A program made the translations under genes and the position numbers. Shown here piece by piece: positions 21,336 to 30,375 of a stretch of 64,000 bases of DNA (within the stretch, counting starts at the first letter, position 1; the number at the start of each line of letters is the position of its first letter). The notes below the pieces were generated by a model. That model was not told the origin of the DNA and did no database searches. It saw only the letters and a list, made by a program, of their open reading frames with translations. Source of the stretch: Proruminimicrobium sp963666965 (lineage in GTDB: Bacteria; Elusimicrobiota; Endomicrobiia; Endomicrobiales; Endomicrobiaceae); contig OY762939.1 in assembly GCA_963666965.1 (NCBI GenBank), forward strand, positions 124,001-188,000. The letters run 5' to 3'.

Positions 21336-22606
21336 ATGCTTTTTAAAATTTCATAGAAATTTGCGAAAGATATATTGACACAGTCAGAATCTTTTATAAC
21401 AGTATGTCCTTCGGAGATAAGCCCTGCAATTGAAAGCATCATGGCAATTCTGTGGTCTTTAAAACTGTCTACTTCGGCGCCTCTAAGTTTTGTTTTGCCT
21501 TTTATTACAAGCCCGTCTTCAGTTTCTTTGATATCGGCTCCCATCTTTAAAAGCTGGCTTGCCACTGTTTTTATTCTGTCGCTTTCTTTAACTCTCAATT
21601 CTTTCGCACCTGATATAACAGTGGTTCCTTCGGCCTGAGTGGCGCACAATGCTATTATGGGTATTTCATCTATAAGCGAAGGCATTATTTCTTCATTTAT
21701 ATTAACAGCCTTTAACGATGAACTTAAAACTTCTATATCAGCAACTTCTTCGCCTGAAACATCTTTTATATTTTGTATAGTTACTTTTGCGCCCATTTTT
21801 TTTAAAATGCATATTATTCCTGCGCGAGTTTTGTTTATGTTTACTTCTTTTATAGTTATTTTAGAATTTTCGACTATACATCCGGCTGCCATAAAAAAAG
21901 CGGCAGATGAAATATCAGAAGGAATTTTTATATTTTGGGCATATAATTTTTCACATCTTTTAACGCTTACCGTCAATCCTGAAACTTTAATGTCGGCTCC
22001 GTAAGCCTCGAGCATTTTTTCCGTATGATCTCTTGATTTTTCCGGCTCGGTAAATTTTGTTATACCCTCAGCATATAAACCGGCAAATAAAACACAGGAT
22101 TTTACCTGAGCGCTTGCCACTTTGCTTATATATTCTATAGAGTTTAATTTTCCGGATGAATTTATCGTCATAGGAAGATAATTATCATCTTTTGCTTTTA
22201 TATCTGCTCCCATAAACCTCAAAGGCTCTATAACTCTTTTCATAGGCCTTAAAGACAAACTTGCATCTCCGAAAACAGTTGAACTGAAATTTTGTCCGCA
22301 AAGAACTCCGGCCAAAAGCCTTGTTGTCGTTCCGGAATTACCGGCATCTATATCGGCTTGCGGTTTTTTTAAACCTCTCAGCCCTGCGCCTTTTATTATC
22401 AGTCGTTTGTCCTCTTTAACTATATTTACGCCCATTGATTTAAAGGCATTCATTGTTGAAATACAGTCTGCGCTGTCCAAATAATTATCAATTTCAGATA
22501 TGCCGTCGGCAAGCGATGAGAGCATAACGGCTCTGTGTGTAATAGATTTATCAGCCGGGACGGTAATAATCCCCTCAAGTTTGTTTACTTTACTTATTTT
22601 CATCAC
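21326..22606 (-). CDS. aroA: 3-phosphoshikimate 1-carboxyvinyltransferase (EPSP synthase)
   Basis: 426 aa. Sixth shikimate-pathway step. Signatures: VPADKSITHRAVMLSSLA at the N-terminus, DAGNSGTTTRLLAGVL around residue 87, and RVKESDRIKTVA near the C-terminus. The GNSGTT form resembles the Bacillus-like enzymes rather than the enteric GNAGTA form. It overlaps tyrA by 17 bp. No cytidylate kinase gene follows, although cmk often sits here. Confidence 0.96.
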   Translation of the reverse strand: MMKISKVNKLEGIITVPADKSITHRAVMLSSLADGISEIDNYLDSADCISTMNAFKSMGVNIVKEDKRLIIKGAGLRGLKKPQADIDAGNSGTTTRLLAGVLCGQNFSSTVFGDASLSLRPMKRVIEPLRFMGADIKAKDDNYLPMTINSSGKLNSIEYISKVASAQVKSCVLFAGLYAEGITKFTEPEKSRDHTEKMLEAYGADIKVSGLTVSVKRCEKLYAQNIKIPSDISSAAFFMAAGCIVENSKITIKEVNINKTRAGIICILKKMGAKVTIQNIKDVSGEEVADIEVLSSSLKAVNINEEIMPSLIDEIPIIALCATQAEGTTVISGAKELRVKESDRIKTVASQLLKMGADIKETEDGLVIKGKTKLRGAEVDSFKDHRIAMMLSIAGLISEGHTVIKDSDCVNISFANFYEILKSICR

Positions 22607-23429
22607 TGACGCTCTTTTTTAAAATTTTCTGAAGGTTTTTTTTATTGTCCAGAGTTTTTATAAACTTTTTAAGTTCTTTGCAAAAACTGTCTGTTATTTT
22701 TATAAGGTTCTTTCTGTTTCCCTGAAATATCGGCAGCCACATATCAGGCGAAGATTTTGCGACTCTTGTTATGCTGTTAAATGAGCCGCCTGTAATATTT
22801 TTTATTCTTTTGTCTTTCAAGCTCTTGTCTGTGAACATTTTATAAAAATTAAAAGCTATTATGTGCGGGAGATGGCTTGTAAAAGCCGCAAACTCATCGT
22901 GTTCTGCGGCGGTCATATAAATAGTATTGCATCCTATATCATTCCATATTTTAGATATATTTTTATCTTTGTTATTTGTGATAATCACGTTTGCGTTTTT
23001 ATAAAGATCTTTTTGAGCATAAACAATTCCGTTTTTTTCATTTCCGGCCATAGGGTGGCATCCGACAAACAGCGGCATTGACGGATCTTTTTTGCGGAAG
23101 TCATTTATCTTTACTTCAACTGCCGATTTTATGCTGCCTATATCTGTTATGACCGCTTTTTGCGAAACTATTTTTGAAACAGTTTTATAAGTTTCAACTA
23201 TCATATCAACCGGATAACAAATAAAAACAACGTCGCTGTCTTTTATTTTTCCGATATCGGTTGAATAATCGTCAACGGCGCCGTTTTTTTTGGCAATTTT
23301 AAGATTGTTTGCGTCTCTTCCTATACCCAAAACGAAATACTTGCGCTCTTTATTTTTTATGACATTTCTCAATGCCATTCCTAAAGAACCGCCCATAAGA
23401 CCTACGCCGAGTATTGCAACTTTCTGCAT
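22590..23429 (-). CDS. tyrA: Prephenate dehydrogenase
   Basis: 279 aa. Oxidises prephenate toward tyrosine. The NAD Rossmann motif is GVGLMGGSLGMAL at the N-terminus; DIGSIKSAV and GCHPMAGNEKNGI are catalytic-region motifs. No chorismate mutase or ACT domain is attached, so it is a minimal, probably not strongly feedback-regulated form. Its ATG touches the aroF stop. Confidence 0.94.
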   Translation of the reverse strand: MQKVAILGVGLMGGSLGMALRNVIKNKERKYFVLGIGRDANNLKIAKKNGAVDDYSTDIGKIKDSDVVFICYPVDMIVETYKTVSKIVSQKAVITDIGSIKSAVEVKINDFRKKDPSMPLFVGCHPMAGNEKNGIVYAQKDLYKNANVIITNNKDKNISKIWNDIGCNTIYMTAAEHDEFAAFTSHLPHIIAFNFYKMFTDKSLKDKRIKNITGGSFNSITRVAKSSPDMWLPIFQGNRKNLIKITDSFCKELKKFIKTLDNKKNLQKILKKSVSDENK

Positions 23430-24445
23430 CAGATTTCTCTTTCTACGGCTTTTGCCAAAACTTTAAGTTCAGACATAAGCTTGTTATACTGATCAGGCAA
23501 CAAACTTTGAGGCCCGTCAGACAATGCCTCTTCAGGTCTCGGATGTATTTCAAGTATTAAAGCATCCGCGCCGACAGCCAAACACGCTTTGGCCATAGTC
23601 GGCACATGTTCCCTTATTCCTATACCGTGCGAAGGGTCAAGAACAACGGGAAGATGCGTAAGTTTTTTCATTACAGGTATTGCGTTAAGATCAAGAGTAA
23701 ATCTTGTAGAATCTTCAAAAGTTCTTATTCCTCTTTCGCAAAGCATAACGTCATAATTGCCCTGTGCCAAAATATATTCTGCAGAAAGAAGAAGTTCTTT
23801 TATGGTCGTTGCCATTCCTCTCTTTAGAAGAACAGGTTTTTTTTGTTTTCCGCAGGCTTTAAGCAAATCGTAATTTTGAACGTTTCTTGCCCCTATCTGG
23901 ACTATGTCGCAATATTTGCTTATAAGAGGAACTTGCTCAACCGACATGGCTTCGCTTATAGTAGGCATTTTTAGTTTTTTGCCGACTTCCTGTATATATT
24001 TCAATCCTTTTTCGCCGAGCCCCTGAAACGTATACGGAGAAGATCTCGGTTTAAACGCACCGCCTCTCAAGATAGTTCCGCCGGCATCCTTAACTATTTT
24101 TCCTATTTCAAGCAAAACATTTTTGCTTTCTATGGCGCATGGCCCGCCCATAATCGGAACCTGTTTTGAACCGATTTCTATTCCGTAAGGAAGTTTAATT
24201 ACTGTATTTTCTTTTCTAAACTGTCTTGAAGCAAGCTTATAAGGTTTTTCTATTTCGCTTATATGGTCAACTTCTTCCATTGATTCAAAATTTTCTTTAT
24301 ATTTTTCGGCAAACTCTCCGATCATACCTATAATTGTAATATCAACGCCTCTTGATATATGCGGCAGATATCCGAGTTTTTTAATCTTATCGACAACTTT
24401 TTTTTCTTCTGCTCTTGTTGCTTTATGTTTCAATGTTATAATCAT
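23429..24445 (-). CDS. aroF: 3-deoxy-7-phosphoheptulonate synthase, type I-beta with N-terminal regulatory domain
   Basis: 338 aa. First step of the shikimate pathway. An N-terminal ferredoxin-like regulatory domain (about 1-70) precedes the KDO8PS-like barrel, as in Thermotoga DAHP synthase. Signatures: GGPCAIESK, GGAFKPRSSPYTFQGLG, QIGARNVQN, LKRGM and DPSHGIG. It is first in the operon aroF-tyrA-aroA-plsC-ispH-rpsA-ruvA-ruvB-queH. The aromatic end product could act through the N-terminal domain. Confidence 0.95.
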   Translation of the reverse strand: MIITLKHKATRAEEKKVVDKIKKLGYLPHISRGVDITIIGMIGEFAEKYKENFESMEEVDHISEIEKPYKLASRQFRKENTVIKLPYGIEIGSKQVPIMGGPCAIESKNVLLEIGKIVKDAGGTILRGGAFKPRSSPYTFQGLGEKGLKYIQEVGKKLKMPTISEAMSVEQVPLISKYCDIVQIGARNVQNYDLLKACGKQKKPVLLKRGMATTIKELLLSAEYILAQGNYDVMLCERGIRTFEDSTRFTLDLNAIPVMKKLTHLPVVLDPSHGIGIREHVPTMAKACLAVGADALILEIHPRPEEALSDGPQSLLPDQYNKLMSELKVLAKAVEREI

Positions 24446-24581
24446 TTTTTGCTTCCCCCAATAAACATTTGCGCAATATTATACTTTTTTTGCTTTTTTT
24501 AAACAATGTCTTCAAAACATTTGATTAAAATTCTTAAACTCAGCGCAAACTTTCACGGCTGTTTTAAACAATGCTTTGCAT

Positions 24582-24610
24582 TTGCCAAAAATATCAAAAA
24601 GTGATATAAT
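24582..24610 (+). promoter_or_regulatory. Candidate promoter of the por operon
   Basis: TTGCCA (24582-24587), a 17-bp spacer and TATAAT (24605-24610) with TGA just upstream (extended -10). It predicts a leader of about 115 nt before porG. The leader has a small CAGCG/CGCTG hairpin (24637-24658) followed by a broken T-run, which might be a weak attenuator. Nothing else is seen in 24446-24730. Confidence 0.6.
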
Positions 24611-24730
24611 TTTGGACTTAGTAATTACGGCTTGCAGCGGATTTCTTTTTTCGCTGTTTTTTGTGTGTTTTTTTCTTGCGAATATAACCCTTTCTAAAAT
24701 AGTAGTTAAAATATATAAAGGAGCAAAAAC

Positions 24731-25300
24731 ATGATTGAAGTTCGTTGGCATGGTCGCGGCGGTCAGGGTGCTAAAACTGCGGCGTTGCTGTTTGGAGAAG
24801 CTGTACTTGCAACCGGAAAATATATTCAGGCTTTCCCTGAATACGGTCCTGAAAGAATGGGCGCACCCGTTCAATCTTTCAACAGAATAAGCGATAAGCC
24901 TATTACTATCCACTCCGGCATCACAGATCCTAATTTCGTTGTAATCCTTGATCCTACTCTTATGGAAACTGTAAACGTAGTTGAAGGTATAGGTCCGGAA
25001 GGAAAAGTCATCGTTAACACATCTTTTTCATCAGAAGAAATCGCAAAAACGCTCGGAATAAACAAATCGCAGGTTTTCGTCGTAAACGCAAGCCAGATAG
25101 CTCAGGAAACAATAGGAATGAATATTCCTAATACTCCAATGCTCGGCGCGTTGGTAAAAGTTATCGGAACGCTTGACATTAACGGCGTTTTGGAAGACAC
25201 AAAAAAGAAACTTGAAGTAAAATTCCGTCATAAACCGCAGGTAATTGACGGCAACATCGCTTGCATAAAAAGAGCTTTTGACGAAGTTAAAAATTCTTAA
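24731..25300 (+). CDS. porG: Pyruvate:ferredoxin oxidoreductase gamma subunit
   Basis: 189 aa. The gamma subunit of the archaeal-type four-subunit enzyme that turns pyruvate and CoA into acetyl-CoA, CO2 and reduced ferredoxin. It starts MIEVRWHGRGGQGAKTAALL, the hallmark of the subunit, with FPEYGPERMGAPVQSFNRIS after it. An AAGGAG site is 9 bases before the ATG. First gene of porGDAB. Confidence 0.95.
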   Translation: MIEVRWHGRGGQGAKTAALLFGEAVLATGKYIQAFPEYGPERMGAPVQSFNRISDKPITIHSGITDPNFVVILDPTLMETVNVVEGIGPEGKVIVNTSFSSEEIAKTLGINKSQVFVVNASQIAQETIGMNIPNTPMLGALVKVIGTLDINGVLEDTKKKLEVKFRHKPQVIDGNIACIKRAFDEVKNS

Positions 25301-25315
25301 TTTGAGGTATATATC

Positions 25316-25627
25316 GTGAAAAAAGAAGAAAAAAAATTAACAGCAGCAGAACTTCCTGCAGGCGGCATTTTGGAAGGCGGCACAGCACAGGATTTTAAAA
25401 CAGGCTCTTGGAGATCAATGAGACCTGTATGGAACAAAGATAAATGTATCCACTGTTTGTCTTGCTGGATATACTGTCCTGATTCAGCGATTAAAATAGC
25501 TCCGGATCCAAAGAAAACTACGGTTGTTACGGGCATAGATTACGATTTCTGCAAAGGCTGCGGAATATGCTCCAAAGAATGTCCTGTAAAAGTTCAGGCA
25601 ATAACAATGGAAGTTGAAAAGAAATAA
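25316..25627 (+). CDS. porD: Pyruvate:ferredoxin oxidoreductase delta subunit, 2[4Fe-4S]
   Basis: 103 aa starting at GTG with a GAGG site. Two complete CX2CX2CX3CP motifs: CIHCLSCWIYCP and CKGCGICSKECP. Passes electrons between the TPP site and external ferredoxin. The N-terminal 35 residues contain the typical GGTAQDFKTGSWRSMRPVW segment. 15 bp after porG, 25 bp before porA. Confidence 0.95.
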   Translation: MKKEEKKLTAAELPAGGILEGGTAQDFKTGSWRSMRPVWNKDKCIHCLSCWIYCPDSAIKIAPDPKKTTVVTGIDYDFCKGCGICSKECPVKVQAITMEVEKK

Positions 25628-25652
25628 CAAATTTTAAATGAGGTAAAAATAA

Positions 25653-26855
25653 ATGGTAAAAGCAATATATCCTAAGGGAAAAATCGTAGCCAAGACCGGC
25701 AACGAAGTCATGGCCGAAGCCATGAGACAAATTTCTCCTGACGTTGTCGCAGCTTATCCTATTACTCCCGCAACGGAAATAGTACAGATTTTTTCGCAGT
25801 TCGTAGCTGACGGAAGAGTCCCCACCGAATACGTCGCGGTTGAAAGCGAACATTCGGCAATGTCAGCAACAATAGCGGCATCTGTTGCAGGCGCAAGAGC
25901 AATGACCGGAACATCGTCTCAGGGGTTTGCTCTTATGTGGGAAATGCTCTATATAGCAGCAGGTCTCAGACTTCCTATCGTTATGGCGGAAGTCAACAGA
26001 GCTTTATCGGCTCCTATTAACATTCACGGCGATCAATCAGACACGATGGGTGCAAGAGATGCAGGCTGGGTTCAGATTTACTCGGAAAACTCACAGGAAG
26101 CATATGACAATATGATACAAGCCGTAAAAATAGCGGAAAAAGCAAAACTTCCGACAATGGTCACTACAGACGGATTTATTATATCGCACTGTATGGAAGT
26201 AGTAGAAGTTTATCCTGATGAAGACGTAAAAGAATTCGTAGGAGAATTCAAACCTGAAAGAGCTTTGCTTGATTATAAAAAACCTTTTACTTTAGGTGCA
26301 ATCGAACTTCAGGATTATTATTTCGAACACAGATGGCAGCTTGCAGAAGGAATGAGAAACGCAAAGAAAATCGTTCTTGATGTAGCACAGGAATTCAAAA
26401 ATAAATTCGGAAGAGAATACGGGTTTTATGAAAAATATAAAATGGATGATGCGGAAGTTGCAATCGTAACGATAGGATCTGCCGCAGGAACAACTAAATT
26501 TGTTATAGATGAATTAAGAGAAAAAGGAATTAAGGCTGGTCTTATAAAAATAAGAGTATACAGACCTTTCCCTGCAGATGAGATAGCAAAAGACTTGTCA
26601 AAAGTAAAAGCTTTTGCCGTTCTTGACAGATCAGATTCATGTTCCGGCACATTTGCACCTGTTTATCTTGATGTTGTTTCAGCTCTTTTTGCAAACGGAC
26701 TTAATATAAAATCCGAAAACTATGTTTACGGATTAGGCGGAAGAGAAATTTCCACTGAACATATTGCGGAAGTTTACTCAAAACTCGGAAAAATCGCAAA
26801 AGGCGAAATTGCTCCGTCAAAAACAGTCGAATACATTAACGTAAGAATAAAATAG
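25653..26855 (+). CDS. porA: Pyruvate:ferredoxin oxidoreductase alpha subunit
   Basis: 400 aa. Contains TGNEVMAEAMRQISPDVVAA and AYPITPATEI at the N-terminus, VESEHSAMSATIAASVAGAR around residue 70, and a C-terminal transketolase-like domain (about 260-360). Forms the pyruvate and CoA-binding part of the catalytic core with PorB. GAGG ribosome site before the ATG. Confidence 0.95.
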   Translation: MVKAIYPKGKIVAKTGNEVMAEAMRQISPDVVAAYPITPATEIVQIFSQFVADGRVPTEYVAVESEHSAMSATIAASVAGARAMTGTSSQGFALMWEMLYIAAGLRLPIVMAEVNRALSAPINIHGDQSDTMGARDAGWVQIYSENSQEAYDNMIQAVKIAEKAKLPTMVTTDGFIISHCMEVVEVYPDEDVKEFVGEFKPERALLDYKKPFTLGAIELQDYYFEHRWQLAEGMRNAKKIVLDVAQEFKNKFGREYGFYEKYKMDDAEVAIVTIGSAAGTTKFVIDELREKGIKAGLIKIRVYRPFPADEIAKDLSKVKAFAVLDRSDSCSGTFAPVYLDVVSALFANGLNIKSENYVYGLGGREISTEHIAEVYSKLGKIAKGEIAPSKTVEYINVRIK

Positions 26856-26871
26856 TTTTAGGAGATATAAA

Positions 26872-27804
26872 ATGGCAAATCTAAAAGAATTAAGTAAAAA
26901 TGCCGAAAGATTGACAGGCGGACACCGTCTTTGCGCCGGTTGCGGAGCAGGCGCGGTCGCAAGGCAGACGCTTATTGCTGCAGGCGATAAACCTGTAGTA
27001 GTAGTAAGCGCAACGGGATGTTTGGAAGTTTCAACGACAGTATTTCCTTATTCAGCATGGAAAACTCCTTTTTTTCACAGCGCTTTTGAAAACTCGGCTG
27101 CAACGGCAAGCGGAATTGAAGCTGCATACGTAAGCTTGAAAAAACAGGGAAAAATAAATGACGATATCCGTTTCATAGCATTCGGCGGCGACGGCGGAAC
27201 TTATGATATTGGACTTCAGTCTCTTTCAGGCGCAATGGAAAGAGGACACAGAATGCTTTATGTTTGCTACAATAATGAAGCATACATGAATACCGGTATT
27301 CAGAGAAGCGGCGCAACTCCGAAAGGAGCAAGTACAACAACAGCTCCTGCAGGAAAAGTAAAACAGGGAAAAGAACAGTTCAGAAAAGATTTGACCGCAA
27401 TAATGGTTGCACACAATATACCGTATGTTGCTCAGGCAATAATCGGAAACTGGAACGACTACACAACAAAAGTTCAGAAAGCACTTGATACAGACGGTCC
27501 TTCATTTATAAACGTATTGCAGCCATGCAGACTCGGCTGGGGATATAAACCTGAAGATACGATGGAACTTGCAAGACTTGCTGTTGATACATGTTTGTGG
27601 CCTTGCTTTGAAGTTGTAAACGGCGTTTACAAACTCACTTTAAGACCTAGAGGCGAAAAGAAACCTATTACAGAATTCTTGAAGCTCCAGAACAGATTTA
27701 AACATTTGTTTAAACCTGAAAATGCAGGCATAATAGAATCAATGCAGGCAAGCGTTGACGCAAAATGGAATAAAATACTTGCTCTGTGCGGAGAAACAAA
27801 GTAA
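26872..27804 (+). CDS. porB: Pyruvate:ferredoxin oxidoreductase beta subunit (TPP and 4Fe-4S)
   Basis: 310 aa. The TPP-binding region is GGDGGTYDIGLQ with NNEAYMNTG about 35 residues later. Cluster cysteines include CAGCGAG near residue 20. It also has ATGCLEVSTTVFPYSAWKTP. Last gene of the operon, followed 20 bp on by a terminator. Confidence 0.95.
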   Translation: MANLKELSKNAERLTGGHRLCAGCGAGAVARQTLIAAGDKPVVVVSATGCLEVSTTVFPYSAWKTPFFHSAFENSAATASGIEAAYVSLKKQGKINDDIRFIAFGGDGGTYDIGLQSLSGAMERGHRMLYVCYNNEAYMNTGIQRSGATPKGASTTTAPAGKVKQGKEQFRKDLTAIMVAHNIPYVAQAIIGNWNDYTTKVQKALDTDGPSFINVLQPCRLGWGYKPEDTMELARLAVDTCLWPCFEVVNGVYKLTLRPRGEKKPITEFLKLQNRFKHLFKPENAGIIESMQASVDAKWNKILALCGETK

Positions 27805-27824
27805 TTAAGTTTAATAAACAATAA

Positions 27825-27862
27825 AGAAATACGGAAGAGTGTAATTACTCTTCCGTATTTCT
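27825..27862 (+). terminator. Intrinsic terminator of porGDAB
   Basis: A perfect 16-bp stem (AGAAATACGGAAGAGT with its complement) has a 6-nt loop, followed by ATTTTTCT on the plus strand. Confidence 0.85.
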
Positions 27863-27901
27863 ATTTTTCTAAACAAAAACAACCGTTTTTTTATTTATAA
27901 A

Positions 27902-28654
27902 TTAAAAAGTATATCTGAGTCCTATTTTAGGCATTATCGTATTCATTTTCAAATCATTTACAAAATAATAATCAAGTCCCAGATCCATTCCTAAACCTGC
28001 AAATAATCCTATAATCATTCCGAAATATCCGGCTCCTGCAAAAGATGTGCCGCTGTAGCTTTGATCCTGATGAAGAATAGAATCATGAGTGGTTAAATTC
28101 CAAAAATTACCGCCGGCTCCCGCTCCTATATACATTGCAAAAGATTTACTTTTTACAAAATCATAGTAAGCATTAAGCATAATGCTGTTCATGCTTACCT
28201 CCGTAATGCCGAGTCCGAAAACAGCAGATATGGGATTGCTTATAGACTGGCGCGCCTGATAATTCAGTTCAAATCTTCCTCTTTTGTATTCTATGCCTGC
28301 TCCCAAATCATACATTCCCTGAAATTCGCCTAAAGAAGCGTTTTTATAAGAGAAACTTGCATAAGTAAAACCCATATCCATTCTTATAAAAGGATGAATT
28401 TTACCATCCGCACTTTTATCGCATTGTTTTTTTTCTTCGGGCTTTACGGCTTTTGTTTCCTCGCATGAAGCCTTATCTTCATTGGCAACTGACGTTTCAA
28501 CTGCAGTTTCCGGAGAACTTTCTGTAATAACTGATTCCTGCTGTGAATTTTGAATAATTTGTTCATGCTGCGCCGCAATATCTTCCGCCTGCGCTTTTAC
28601 GGCATTAAAAACCAATACAAAAAATACGGCTGAAAACAAAAACGCTTTTTGCAT
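27902..28654 (-). CDS. Outer-membrane beta-barrel-type protein, function unknown
   Basis: 250 aa. A Sec signal peptide (1-22, ending AQA) is followed by an acidic, Glu/Ala/Thr-rich linker (about 23-85) with two Cys. The C-terminal domain (about 86-250) has alternating hydrophobic strands rich in Tyr, Gly and Phe and ends in IGLRYTF, a terminal-Phe barrel signal. It lies 32 bp after guaA with an AAGGGG site. It may be an OmpA/OprF-like or opacity-type barrel; no peptidoglycan-binding domain is present. Confidence 0.78.
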   Translation of the reverse strand: MQKAFLFSAVFFVLVFNAVKAQAEDIAAQHEQIIQNSQQESVITESSPETAVETSVANEDKASCEETKAVKPEEKKQCDKSADGKIHPFIRMDMGFTYASFSYKNASLGEFQGMYDLGAGIEYKRGRFELNYQARQSISNPISAVFGLGITEVSMNSIMLNAYYDFVKSKSFAMYIGAGAGGNFWNLTTHDSILHQDQSYSGTSFAGAGYFGMIIGLFAGLGMDLGLDYYFVNDLKMNTIMPKIGLRYTF

Positions 28655-28686
28655 GTCTTAACCCCTTTTTGCTCAATTTGTATAAA

Positions 28687-30213
28687 TTATTCCCATTCTA
28701 TAGTTGAAGGCGGTTTCTGTGAAATATCATAAACTACTCTGTTGGCGCCTCTTACTTCGTTAATTATTCTGCTCGAAATTCTGCCGAGAATATCATAAGG
28801 AAGTTTGACCCAGTCAGCTGTCATAGCGTCTTCGGAATTTACGGCTCTTACTACTATAACATGCTCATAAGTTCTTTTATCTCCCATTACTCCTACTGTT
28901 TTTACGGGAAGTATCACGGCAAACGACTGCCATATTTTTTCATATAAACCGGCCTTTCTTATTTCTTCGTCAACTATAGCGTCGGCTTCTTTGACTATTC
29001 TTAATTTTTCTTCGGTTATTTCGCCTAACGTTCTTACTGCAAGGCCCGGGCCCGGGAAAGGCTGCCTGTCTATTATTTCGGCAGGTATTTTAAGTTCCCT
29101 TCCCAAAAGTCTCACTTCATCTTTAAATAAAGATTTCAAAGGCTCAACAAGCTTCATTTTCATTTTCTCGGGAAGACCGCCTACATTGTGATGGCTCTTT
29201 ATAGTTACGCCTGCTCCGTGCGTTGCGCTTTCAATAATATCCGGATAGATTGTGCCTTGCAATAAAAAATCTATTCCTTTTAGTTTTTTTGCTTCACGGT
29301 CAAAAACTTCTATAAACGTATGTCCTATAATTTTTCTTTTTTGTTCAGGATCTGTTACACCGTTAAGTTTCTTCAAAAATATTTTTTTTGCATCAACTAT
29401 TATTAAATTTTTACCGAATTTAGGTCCAAACACTTTTTTTACTCTTTCAGTTTCTCCAAGTTTTTGCAAACCGTGGTCGACATAAACGCAGATAAGTTTG
29501 TTGCCTATGGCTCTGTAAAGCATTATGGCAGCTACTGACGAATCAACTCCGCCGGACAAAGCGCACAAAACTTTACTGTTTCCGACTTGTTTTTTTATTC
29601 TTACTATTTCGTCTTTTATATAAGACTTCATAGTCCAGTCTTTTTTCAGATTACATATTTTAAACAAGAAATTATCAAGAATTTTTTTGCCGAATGGAGA
29701 ATGTTTTACTTCGGGATGAAATTGGACTCCGTAAATATTGTTTTTTGAATCGGCTATCGCCGCCTGAGGACAATTTTTAGAACCTGCTATATTTATAAAT
29801 CCTTTGGGAATTTTTGAAAGTTTGTCTCCGTGACTCATCCATACAGGCATTTTCTTATCAAGCCCGTCAAAAAGAAGATTTTTTCCTTTTACGGTTATAT
29901 CTGCAAAACCGAATTCTCTATTTTTTGAAGGATGAACTTTCCCGCCGAAATTTTCGGCTATCAGCTGCATCCCGTAACATATTCCAAGGATCGGAACTCC
30001 CGTTTTCCAGACGTCGTCACAAGGCCACGGAGCTCCTTTTTCATAGACACTGGCATGTCCGCCTGAAAGAATTATGCCTTTAACGTCTTTTATATGCGAT
30101 ATTTCATTTATATTTTTTGTGCCTGGATATATTTCGCAATAAACTTGCGCTTCTCTTATTCTTCTTGCTATAAGCTGGGTATACTGCGAACCGAAATCCA
30201 AAATCAGTATCAT
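28687..30213 (-). CDS. guaA: GMP synthase (glutamine-hydrolysing)
   Basis: 508 aa from the ATG at 30211-30213, which has a GAGGAG site; the frame is open 17 codons further upstream but without support. Converts XMP to GMP. The class I glutaminase domain has GICYGMQLIAENFGG (catalytic Cys) and GVQFHPEVKHS (catalytic His). The ATP pyrophosphatase P-loop is ALSGGVDSS. The C-terminal dimerisation domain ends with PPSTIEWE, as usual. Confidence 0.96.
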   Translation of the reverse strand: MILILDFGSQYTQLIARRIREAQVYCEIYPGTKNINEISHIKDVKGIILSGGHASVYEKGAPWPCDDVWKTGVPILGICYGMQLIAENFGGKVHPSKNREFGFADITVKGKNLLFDGLDKKMPVWMSHGDKLSKIPKGFINIAGSKNCPQAAIADSKNNIYGVQFHPEVKHSPFGKKILDNFLFKICNLKKDWTMKSYIKDEIVRIKKQVGNSKVLCALSGGVDSSVAAIMLYRAIGNKLICVYVDHGLQKLGETERVKKVFGPKFGKNLIIVDAKKIFLKKLNGVTDPEQKRKIIGHTFIEVFDREAKKLKGIDFLLQGTIYPDIIESATHGAGVTIKSHHNVGGLPEKMKMKLVEPLKSLFKDEVRLLGRELKIPAEIIDRQPFPGPGLAVRTLGEITEEKLRIVKEADAIVDEEIRKAGLYEKIWQSFAVILPVKTVGVMGDKRTYEHVIVVRAVNSEDAMTADWVKLPYDILGRISSRIINEVRGANRVVYDISQKPPSTIEWE

Positions 30214-30271
30214 ACTTTCTCCTCTGTATATATCTAAAATTAAAAACTTATTTGCAAATTGCATTTAAAGA

Positions 30272-30366
30272 CTTAAAAATTTTGAGTAAAACAAACAATT
30301 TTCAAGCTGAATTATACAAAAGTAAAAAAACACATAAAACTTGAAAATCGCAGCCAAAATAATGCG
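30272..30366. repeat. Intergenic dispersed repeat with inverted arms
   Basis: Holds ATTTTCAAG (30298-30306) and its perfect complement CTTGAAAAT (30340-30348). The left part resembles 45809-45850 and 47662-47703, and the right part (GCAGCCAAAATAATGCGG) resembles 46836-46854. On the minus strand the loop contains TATAAT (30311-30316), a possible guaA -10 with a poor -35. Confidence 0.55.
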
Positions 30367-30375
30367 GCCGAAATA

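Noticed and set aside
24512..24913. 133-codon minus-strand frame across the por promoter and porG start
   Set aside because: It overlaps a certain gene (porG) and a plausible promoter, has no ribosome site, and looks like a shadow.
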